39,055 nucleotides of DNA from Campylobacterales bacterium. GTDB lineage: Bacteria; Campylobacterota; Campylobacteria; Campylobacterales; Hydrogenimonadaceae. Numbering within the stretch: the stretch's first letter is position 1; every line of letters begins with the position of its first letter. The DNA is taken from positions 1 to 39,055 of the forward strand of contig JAMONQ010000090.1 in assembly GCA_027065635.1 (NCBI GenBank), in the 5' to 3' direction. Below the pieces are notes generated by a model. That model saw only the letters and a program-made list of their open reading frames with translations. It did no database searches and was not told the DNA's origin. Made by a program: the position numbers and the translations under genes. Shown here piece after piece: positions 33,512 through 39,055 of this stretch.

Positions 33512-33634
33512 ATGGGGGCTTCGTATGCGCCTGCGGGAGGCCATGTGATAAACAGTGCCGCACTTCCCGGATTTTTGGTATGGGCCGGAGTGATAGTTTT
33601 GATAATGGCGCTGGCTTGGTTGCTTGAGAGATGA
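33512..33634 (+). CDS. Small single-span membrane protein, 40 residues, unknown function
   Basis: The ORF starts at ATG 33512 about 6 nt after AAGAGGGG and ends in ATGA overlapping gmhB. A polar Gly/Ala/His-containing N-terminus (MGASYAPAGGHVINSAA) precedes a hydrophobic helix (LPGFLVWAGVIVLIMALAWL) and ends LER. Strong ribosome-binding site, coupling and membrane character all suggest a real gene. Placement right after ccoS suggests a link to cbb3 oxidase assembly or the terminal oxidase itself; no family is recognised. Confidence 0.7.
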   Translation: MGASYAPAGGHVINSAALPGFLVWAGVIVLIMALAWLLER

Positions 33635-34116
33635 GAAAAGCTCTCTTTCTTGATCGTGACGGCGTGATCAATATCGATCACGGTTATGTGGGGAGGATCG
33701 AGGAATTCGAATTTGTCGAGGGAGTTCTGGATCTGATACGCAAAGCGCAGCAAAGAGGCTATCTGCCGATTGTAGTCACGAACCAGTCAGGTATCGGAAG
33801 AGGCTACTATAGCGAAGAGGACTTCAAAAGGTTAAGCGACTGGATGATCGATGAGATGCGTCAAAACGGTATTGTGATCGATCGTTCACACATCTTTTTC
33901 TGCCCCCATAGGCCGGATGCCGGATGCGACTGCCGCAAGCCGGAGCCTGGAATGTTTCTGGAAGCTAAAGATCGTTTTGGTATCGATATGGCGGCTTCCT
34001 GGATGATAGGCGACAAGCCGAGCGATATAGAGGCCGCCAGGCGTGCCGGCGTCGGACACACCTATCTGGCCAGAAAGAATGAAAAAATCGAGTTGAAGGA
34101 TCTGCATGGATTTTAA
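33631..34116 (+). CDS. gmhB: D-glycero-beta-D-manno-heptose-1,7-bisphosphate 7-phosphatase
   Basis: 161 residues of the HAD superfamily. Motif I is LFLDRDGVINIDHGYV (catalytic Asp pair), motif II VVTNQSGIGRGYYSEEDF, and the GmhB zinc site is CPHRPDAGCDCRKPEPGMF with C-x-H and C-x-C ligands. MIGDKPSDIEAARRAGV is motif IV. It removes the 7-phosphate in the synthesis of ADP-heptose for the LOS/LPS core. It overlaps the 40-residue ORF by 4 nt and hldD by 11 nt. Confidence 0.95.
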   Translation: MRKALFLDRDGVINIDHGYVGRIEEFEFVEGVLDLIRKAQQRGYLPIVVTNQSGIGRGYYSEEDFKRLSDWMIDEMRQNGIVIDRSHIFFCPHRPDAGCDCRKPEPGMFLEAKDRFGIDMAASWMIGDKPSDIEAARRAGVGHTYLARKNEKIELKDLHGF

Positions 34117-35101
34117 CGGCAAAACCATACTCATCACCGGGGGAGCGGGCTTTATAGGATCGAATCTCGCCTTCTGGTTCCAGGAGAATTTTCCTGATGC
34201 GAAAGTGGTGGTCTTCGATCTTTTTCGTACCGGTGAAACTTTCGCCAACGGAAATCTGAAAAGTTTCGGACACTACAAGAATCTCAAAGGTTTCAGAGGT
34301 GAAATCATCTCCGGTGACATCACGAAAAAGGAGGATCTGGCGCGACTGGAGGATTTTAGTTTCGACTACATCTTCCACGAGGCGGCCATAAGCGATACGA
34401 CCGTTTACGACCAGAAGATCATGATCGATACCAATCTCAACGCCTTCAAGGATCTTCTGAAGATGGCACAGCGGATGGGAGCGGCGATGATATATGCCAG
34501 CAGCGGAGCTACATACGGCAACGCCCCGGCACCGCAGACGGTGGGGCGGGAAGATCCGGCCAACATCTACGGCTTCAGCAAGCTGGCGATGGACCACCTC
34601 GCCTACGACTGGATGAAACGGAGCGATCTTCCCATCGTGGGATTGCGCTATTTCAACGTCTACGGTCCCCGGGAATTTTTCAAGAACAGGACCGCCTCGA
34701 TGGTGCTGCAGTTCGGGCACCAGATCCTCGCCGGCAAAAACCCCAGACTCTTCGAAGGAAGCGACAAGATCCTGCGCGACTTCATCTATATCGACGATGT
34801 GATTCAGGCCAATATCAAGGCGTGCGAACCGAAGCGAAGCGGCGTCTACAATGTCGGCACCGGCAAGGCCAGAAGCTTTCAGGATATCGTCGACATCCTC
34901 CAGAAGGAGCTCGGCACCGATCTGCCCTGCGAGTATATCCCCAACCCCTATATCGGGCAGTACCAGTTTTTTACCCAGGCCGATATCGAACCGACCCGCG
35001 AATATCTGGGGTACGAACCGGAAGTGAGCCTGGAGGAGGGTATCCGGCGCTATCTTCCGGAGATCGTCCGGATTTATGAGACTGAAGTCGATAGTCGATA
35101 G
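34106..35101 (+). CDS. hldD: ADP-L-glycero-D-manno-heptose 6-epimerase
   Basis: 331 residues of the extended SDR family. The NAD(P)-binding motif is TILITGGAGFIGSNLA. The catalytic region includes ASSGATYGN and the YGFSK pair. LRYFNVYGPREFFKNRTASMV and LRDFIYIDDVIQA are typical of HldD (also called RfaD/WaaD). It converts D- to L-glycero-manno-heptose. The last residues (VDSR and stop) are encoded by the first heptamers of the element at 35087, so the natural C-terminus was probably altered. The distal half uses noticeably more C/G-ending codons than the neighbours. Confidence 0.95.
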   Translation: MDFNGKTILITGGAGFIGSNLAFWFQENFPDAKVVVFDLFRTGETFANGNLKSFGHYKNLKGFRGEIISGDITKKEDLARLEDFSFDYIFHEAAISDTTVYDQKIMIDTNLNAFKDLLKMAQRMGAAMIYASSGATYGNAPAPQTVGREDPANIYGFSKLAMDHLAYDWMKRSDLPIVGLRYFNVYGPREFFKNRTASMVLQFGHQILAGKNPRLFEGSDKILRDFIYIDDVIQANIKACEPKRSGVYNVGTGKARSFQDIVDILQKELGTDLPCEYIPNPYIGQYQFFTQADIEPTREYLGYEPEVSLEEGIRRYLPEIVRIYETEVDSR

Positions 35102-35121
35102 TCAATGGTTAATGGTCAATA
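35087..35121 (+). repeat. Heptamer repeat array, hldD-side arm (five units)
   Basis: Five 7-bp units read GTCGATA, GTCGATA, GTCAATG, GTTAATG, GTCAATA. The hldD stop codon lies in the second unit. It faces an inverted array at 35208-35235; by eye the arms match at about 21 of 28 positions. GACT-GA-AGTC, a short hairpin, marks the outer edge at about 35080-35089. Confidence 0.85.
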
Positions 35122-35207
35122 GAAAGAGAAGGGATGCGATGAAGAGTAAAACGTTCGGTCGAATGTTAATGTTTTTGATTGTGGGAAACGATATGGAAAA
35201 AAGATAC
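35122..35207 (+). other. Interior of the cargo-less heptamer element
   Basis: 86 bp between the two arms. A frame through it is open but short and encodes nothing I recognise; no four-helix-bundle remnant is evident. It may be a deletion derivative of an element like the one between rho and murI. Confidence 0.5.
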
Positions 35208-35235
35208 TATCGATCATCGACCATCGACCATCGAC
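35208..35235 (-). repeat. Heptamer repeat array, hldE-side arm (four units, inverted)
   Basis: On the plus strand the units read TATCGAT, CATCGAC, CATCGAC, CATCGAC, the reverse complement of the GTCGATR type seen at 35087. Just outside, CACCCC-AG-GGGGTG (35240-35253) is a perfect 6-bp hairpin that buries the probable hldE ribosome-binding site (AGGGGGTGG). Confidence 0.85.
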
Positions 35236-35256
35236 ACTTCACCCCAGGGGGTGGCA

Positions 35257-36693
35257 ATGCGTAGATACCAGAACCTGGCTCCCCGCGTAATGGTGGTAGG
35301 TGATCTGATGATAGATCACTACCTCTGGGGAAAGACGGAGAGAATCTCTCCGGAAGCGCCTGTGCCGGTGATAGACGTACAGGAAGAAAGCGAGGTTCTC
35401 GGCGGCGCGGGAAACGTGATAAACAACCTTGTAGCACTCGGGGCCAGAGTATATGTCGCATCGGTCATAGGCGATGATGAGAACGGCAGGCGGCTTATTG
35501 GCATGCTTGAAAGCCTCGGTGTGGATACGGGTGCGATCGTGACCGACAGCATGCGCAAGACCACCAGAAAAAGCAGGGTGATAGCTTCCCATCAGCAGGT
35601 TGTGCGCTTCGATAGTGAAACACGTCAGGAGATAGGCAAGGGTGCAGAGGAGAAGATCACGGCAGCTTTGGAACGACAGCTCCCGGATGTCGATATCCTG
35701 CTCCTCTCCGACTATGGGAAGGGTGTGCTGGGCGATACGTTTACGCAACGGATTATTGCGACTGCGCGCAAAAGAGGAATAAAGGTGCTGGTCGATCCGA
35801 AAGGGCGTGACTACTCCAAATATCGCGGTGCTACTCTGGTGACTCCCAACAAAAAGGAGGCGAGTGAAGCGACCGGTATCGAGATTTCAGACGAGACCGC
35901 TTTGAAAGAGGCCGGCTTTCGGCTGAAAGAGGAGCTCGATCTTGATATGGCGATGATCACTCTATCTGAAGAGGGTATGGCCATCTTTGATGAGAGTATG
36001 CGCAAGATCCCGACAGTCGCAAAAGAGGTTTACGATGTCACCGGTGCCGGTGATACGGTTCTTTCGACACTTGGGTATGTACTTGCCTGCGGCGGTCAGA
36101 TCGACGAGGCGGCCCGTATCGCCAACGCCGCCGCCGCCGTTGTCGTGGGCAAGCTCGGAAGTGCCACGGCTACATGGGACGAGATCATAGCCTATGAGAC
36201 GACCCTTCATGAATCTACTACGGAGCATCGTATCAAAGAACGCAAGGCTCTTGAAGAGAGTGTACAAAGACTTAAAAACGAAGGCAAACGGATCGTCTTT
36301 ACTAACGGATGTTTCGATATACTTCACCTGGGACATGTCAAGTATCTGGAGGTGGCGAAAAGCTTCGGCGATGTACTGATCGTCGGGGTCAACTCCGACG
36401 CTTCCGTACGGAGGCTGAAGGGTGAAAACCGTCCTGTAAATCCGGAGTTTGACAGAGCCTATCTGCTTGCGGCTCTCGATGCTGTCGACTTTGTAACCAT
36501 TTTTGATGAGGATACCCCGTATGAGCTTATAAGGCTCGTAGAACCAGATGTGCTGGTGAAGGGGGGAGATTATGCCGGTAAAGAGGTGGTCGGCAGCGAT
36601 ATAGCCAAAGAGGTGAGGCTGGTCGATTTTGTAGATGGTAAAAGTACGACTAAAATAATAGAAAAAATCGGTAAAAAGGAGAACTTATGCTAA
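35257..36693 (+). CDS. hldE: Bifunctional heptose-7-phosphate kinase / heptose-1-phosphate adenylyltransferase
   Basis: 478 residues. The N-terminal ribokinase-like domain (1-315) has VMVVGDLMIDHYLWGKTERI, GGAGNVINNL and the catalytic VTGAGDTVLSTLGYVL. The C-terminal nucleotidyltransferase domain (about 340-478) starts RIVFTNGCFDILHLGHVKYL with the HxGH motif, then NRPVNPEFDRAYLLAALDAVDFV and LVKGGDY. It makes heptose-1,7-bisphosphate and later ADP-heptose. I chose the ATG at 35257, giving MRRYQNLAPRVMVVGD; the frame extends 26 codons into the heptamer array. It overlaps the next gene by 7 nt. Confidence 0.95.
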   Translation: MRRYQNLAPRVMVVGDLMIDHYLWGKTERISPEAPVPVIDVQEESEVLGGAGNVINNLVALGARVYVASVIGDDENGRRLIGMLESLGVDTGAIVTDSMRKTTRKSRVIASHQQVVRFDSETRQEIGKGAEEKITAALERQLPDVDILLLSDYGKGVLGDTFTQRIIATARKRGIKVLVDPKGRDYSKYRGATLVTPNKKEASEATGIEISDETALKEAGFRLKEELDLDMAMITLSEEGMAIFDESMRKIPTVAKEVYDVTGAGDTVLSTLGYVLACGGQIDEAARIANAAAAVVVGKLGSATATWDEIIAYETTLHESTTEHRIKERKALEESVQRLKNEGKRIVFTNGCFDILHLGHVKYLEVAKSFGDVLIVGVNSDASVRRLKGENRPVNPEFDRAYLLAALDAVDFVTIFDEDTPYELIRLVEPDVLVKGGDYAGKEVVGSDIAKEVRLVDFVDGKSTTKIIEKIGKKENLC

Positions 36694-37256
36694 AAAAATA
36701 TCTGATTGCCTCTTTTGCGGCACTTGTGCCTCTGATGGCGCAAAACAGTGCGGAGCTGAATCTCAACTCCAACGACATTGAAATTGCCGGGAGCTACCAG
36801 ACGGGACAGAGCTTCGCCTATGACGGTAGAAGCAGCAGCAACTATCTGCATGTTCGCTACCTCTACAGCGGTGAAAGCGGTACGGGCAACAAGCATCTTG
36901 GGGAAGTGGGATATCTGGCGACCGGAACTGTGGGAAGTTTTACAAGATTACGGTTCGGTATAGGAATCATGGCCTCTTTCGCCGACAACTATGCGGCTGT
37001 ACCTATCGGTTTGACGGTCAGGTATCAGGTTCCTGTGGAGTGGCCGGTAACCGTAAGCGGTTCGCTCTATGTAGCTCCCGATCCTTTGGTTTTCGAGGAT
37101 GGTGACGGCTACAATGCCTACAGGATCGGTGTCGAGTCACAGATAATACCAAATGCCTCGATCTACGGCGGATACAGAAATATCAATCTCAAATATGAAG
37201 ACGGAAGAGAAAACTTCAATGACGGATGGTATGCAGGTATCCGTTTCTACTTTTAA
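36687..37256 (+). CDS. YfaZ-family outer-membrane beta-barrel protein
   Basis: 189 residues with a signal peptide (MLKKYLIASFAALVPLMA, cleavage near residue 18-19). The mature part alternates polar and hydrophobic residues in strands (SNYLHVRYLYSG, RLRFGIGIMASF, YRIGVESQIIPNASIYGGYRNI) and ends in aromatic FYF, the usual beta-barrel sorting signal. The pattern fits the YfaZ family of small barrels, function unknown. An AAAGGAGAA ribosome-binding site lies upstream. It sits inside the ADP-heptose operon between hldE and gmhA, an odd location for a porin-like gene. Confidence 0.72.
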   Translation: MLKKYLIASFAALVPLMAQNSAELNLNSNDIEIAGSYQTGQSFAYDGRSSSNYLHVRYLYSGESGTGNKHLGEVGYLATGTVGSFTRLRFGIGIMASFADNYAAVPIGLTVRYQVPVEWPVTVSGSLYVAPDPLVFEDGDGYNAYRIGVESQIIPNASIYGGYRNINLKYEDGRENFNDGWYAGIRFYF

Positions 37257-37265
37257 GGAGTGGTG

Positions 37266-37832
37266 ATGCTGACCGTTATAGAAAAGGAGCTCGCCTCTCA
37301 CCAAAAGACGCTGGAATCGGTGATAGAAGGGTTGCAGCACTTCATCTACTCTTTGGGTGTGATTGCTACCGAAACACTGGAGAGAGGGAACAAGATACTT
37401 CTTTGCGGAAACGGCGGCAGTGCCGCTGACGCACAGCATATCGCGGCGGAGCTTACAGGACGCTACAAAAGCGAGCGCCGCGCTCTGCCCGCTGTTGCGT
37501 TGACAACAGATACGTCGGCACTGACGGCGATCGGAAACGATTACGGATATGAGCATGTATTCTCCAGACAGGTTGAAGCACTGGCGCAAAAAGGGGATCT
37601 GCTAATAGGTATCTCTACAAGCGGCAACAGTCTTAATGTCATATACGCTCTTGAAAAGGCGCGCAAGATGGGGTGTAAAGCCGTAGGCCTCAGCGGCAAG
37701 GGAGGCGGCAAGATGAACGACGTCTGCGATCTGAACATCATCGTCCCTTCCGACGACACGGCCCGCATTCAGGAGATGCACATCCTCATCGGCCACATAC
37801 TCTGCCAGCTCATCGACAACGAGTATCGTTAA
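37266..37832 (+). CDS. gmhA: Sedoheptulose-7-phosphate isomerase
   Basis: 188 residues of the SIS fold; first step of ADP-heptose synthesis. LLCGNGGSAADAQHIAAELTGRYK binds the sugar phosphate, ALTTDTSALTAIGNDYGYEHVFSRQ follows, and GISTSGNSLNVIYALEKA is the SIS motif. The zinc and catalytic residues include His in AQHIAAEL and EMHILIGH. I chose the ATG at 37266, five bases after AAGGAG; two GTG codons at 37260 and 37263 are too close to that site. The stop overlaps the convergent waaF stop by 4 nt. Confidence 0.95.
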   Translation: MLTVIEKELASHQKTLESVIEGLQHFIYSLGVIATETLERGNKILLCGNGGSAADAQHIAAELTGRYKSERRALPAVALTTDTSALTAIGNDYGYEHVFSRQVEALAQKGDLLIGISTSGNSLNVIYALEKARKMGCKAVGLSGKGGGKMNDVCDLNIIVPSDDTARIQEMHILIGHILCQLIDNEYR

Positions 37833-38764
37833 AGAAGGGTTTTAGCCGCTGCGATCACATCCTGGGGCGTAATGTCGCGCATACAGGCGTGGGTTTTGAG
37901 GGGGCAGGTGCGCTTCATACACGGAGCGCACTCCATCTCTTTACGAACGATGGCGCTTTTTGGATTCATCCATTGTGAAGTCTCTTTATGTTTTGTCGGA
38001 CCGAAAAGGGCTACGGTAGGGACCTGGTATGCCGCCGCTATATGCATCGGACCGCTGTCACCGGTGATAAAGAGATCGACTCCCCCGATCGCTTCGCACA
38101 GTTGTGGAATCGATGTCTTTCCGGCAAGGTTTTTATAGTTTTTTACTCCCTCTTCTTGTAATTTCATTTCGATATCTTTTGCTATTTTTACCTCGTCCGG
38201 TCCGCCGAAGATGATGATATCATAGTTGGCCGAGAGTGAAGAGGCTACTTCGGCGAACTTTTCCGGGTACCACCGTTTGGCGCTTCCGTAGGTGGCGCCG
38301 GGATTGATGCCGAGTGTTGGCCGGTCGTAGCGCTTTGTAGGCCAGTGGAGTTTCAGTGCTCCGGGGGTATCGTTGCGGCCCGTAACATCATTGATAAAAC
38401 TCTGATATTTTTCGACCTGGTGGCCCTGGCCGACACCTTTTTTGTCGAAGAGTGCACGCCGCGGGCTTCGGGTCAGAAACAGCAGCATCTTCGAGGCGGG
38501 ATGGCTGCGGAAAGAGAGGGCCAGATCGTGGCGTCCCAGCTCTTTGGCGAGGCGGTAGAGGTTCAGCGGGCGCCATCCCCCCGCTTTTGTCCGGTCCACC
38601 ACCACCCGCTCGATGCGCGGATGGGCCTTTAGGGCTTCGGTGGCCACGTAGGATCCCACTACCGTGACGCTCGCCTCCGGATAGGCCAAAAAGAGATTTT
38701 CGAGTGCGGGTGTCGCCATGACGGCGTCGCCGAGCCAGGTGGGGAGTTCGACGAGGATTCTCAA
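37829..38764 (-). CDS. waaF: ADP-heptose:LPS heptosyltransferase II
   Basis: 311 residues of glycosyltransferase family 9. The start is a TTG whose TTGA overlaps the upstream HEPN gene stop. N-terminus MRILVELPTWLGDAVMATPAL, then GINPGATYGSAKRWYPEKFAEV, FGGPDEVKIA, and FITGDSGPMHIAAAYQVPTVALFGPT, all hallmarks of heptosyltransferases. C-terminal KEMECAPCMKRTCPLKTHACM is the usual cysteine-rich tail in WaaF. It adds the second heptose to the LOS/LPS core, using ADP-heptose made by the convergent operon. The N-terminal half of the gene is visibly more GC-rich than the C-terminal half. Confidence 0.93.
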   Translation of the reverse strand: MRILVELPTWLGDAVMATPALENLFLAYPEASVTVVGSYVATEALKAHPRIERVVVDRTKAGGWRPLNLYRLAKELGRHDLALSFRSHPASKMLLFLTRSPRRALFDKKGVGQGHQVEKYQSFINDVTGRNDTPGALKLHWPTKRYDRPTLGINPGATYGSAKRWYPEKFAEVASSLSANYDIIIFGGPDEVKIAKDIEMKLQEEGVKNYKNLAGKTSIPQLCEAIGGVDLFITGDSGPMHIAAAYQVPTVALFGPTKHKETSQWMNPKSAIVRKEMECAPCMKRTCPLKTHACMRDITPQDVIAAAKTLL

Positions 38765-39055
38765 GGCTTTTGTACCGAAATCCCCAAGAAAGAGCGAATA
38801 CGTTCATAGAGGTCGATGGCAAACCCCATAACGGTGTAGATCTCCTCTCTCGAGGGCAGGGAATAGTTGGGATTGGGATAGCGATCCTCTTTATAGTATT
38901 CTGTTGCTCTGATCAAGAGCTGAATCTCTTCATCGCTTAGTTCAAAAGGTGCTGTCAGCTCCCATAAAAGGAGAAGATCGTGGCTTTTGGGGATCTTTGC
39001 GTTTTTGTTGGCCAGGATCGCTTTGAGTGATTTTTCGATACCCTGTTGAATATTG
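38761..39055 (-). CDS. HEPN-domain protein, C-terminal part (window edge)
   Basis: Reading from the right edge, 97 codons end in TGA at 38763-38761. The visible part (NIQQGIEKSLKAILANKNAKIPKSHDLLLLWEL, then RATEYYKEDRYPNPNYSL) matches the HEPN pattern of an E-K-LKA helix, P-K-HDL and a RYP segment in the third helix. HEPN proteins of this type often pair with a minimal nucleotidyltransferase (MNT) as a toxin-antitoxin module; the partner, if any, would be upstream, outside the window. The canonical RNase motif R-x4-6-H is not evident in the visible part. It overlaps waaF by 2 nt. Confidence 0.75.
   Translation of the reverse strand, partial: NIQQGIEKSLKAILANKNAKIPKSHDLLLLWELTAPFELSDEEIQLLIRATEYYKEDRYPNPNYSLPSREEIYTVMGFAIDLYERIRSFLGISVQKP

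Noticed and set aside
35076..35264. A 62-codon ORF across the hldD-hldE element
   Set aside because: Its ends are translated heptamer repeats, and the middle has no recognisable feature; it is more likely a passive frame through the element.
1..39055. tRNA, rRNA, riboswitch or transposase genes
   Set aside because: None was recognised on either strand when reading through; intergenic gaps are mostly below 250 nt and none showed a cloverleaf or known aptamer core.

Overview
The window looks like chromosomal DNA of a Campylobacterota (Epsilonproteobacteria) species. The gene order matches what I recall of Campylobacter and Helicobacter: uvrD-truB-csrA-ispE; yajC-secD-secF-leuS-lptE-folC-csd1-ccmA-mfd; rho-dnaX; and ccoI-ccoS-gmhB-hldD-hldE-gmhA-waaF. 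GGDEF signalling, moderate GC and many TTG/GTG starts fit a free-living member (a Hydrogenimonas/Sulfurovum-like vent or sediment organism) better than a host-adapted Campylobacter. The genus is a guess.

Layout. 1-3207 (minus): uvrD, truB, csrA and the first codons of ispE. 3449-4354 (plus): a LysR regulator with a clean dyad over its own promoter. 4351-7769 (minus): lnt, cysK, a PabC-like aminotransferase and an unknown conserved protein. 7785-24366 (plus): a near-continuous same-strand run, yajC-secD-[repeat block]-secF-leuS-lptE-GGDEF-folC-csd1-ccmA-mfd-prodomain-subtilase-sixA-ymdB-magIII. It joins protein export, outer-membrane assembly, cell shape and transcription-coupled repair. 24321-29892 (minus): rho, an inserted four-helix-bundle gene, murI, dnaX and an NlpC/P60 lipoprotein. 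30122-37832 (plus): the copper ATPase CcoI, a ferredoxin:thioredoxin reductase catalytic chain, a Dabb protein, CcoS, a 40-residue membrane protein, then the ADP-heptose pathway (gmhB, hldD, hldE, gmhA) with an outer-membrane beta-barrel protein. 37829-39055 (minus): waaF and a truncated HEPN gene.

The genes are ordinary; the sequence between some of them is not. (1) The four-helix-bundle (S23/IVP-family) gene between rho and murI is bracketed by inverted arrays of a 7-bp repeat. The insertion appears to have supplied murI with a new start codon, 20 extra residues and a perfect 14-bp hairpin that mirrors the MurI coding sequence. (2) A shorter element of the same design, five heptamers facing four inverted heptamers with no recognisable cargo, lies between hldD and hldE. 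Together they suggest a small mobile or foldback element family resembling 23S rRNA intervening sequences but placed inside protein-coding operons. (3) A block of GC-rich direct repeats full of short palindromes splits secD from secF while keeping an open frame and stop/start overlaps at both ends.

I see no tRNA, rRNA, CRISPR array, transposase or phage gene. Nothing beyond the features below fills more than 300 bases without a gene, apart from the secD-secF repeat block.
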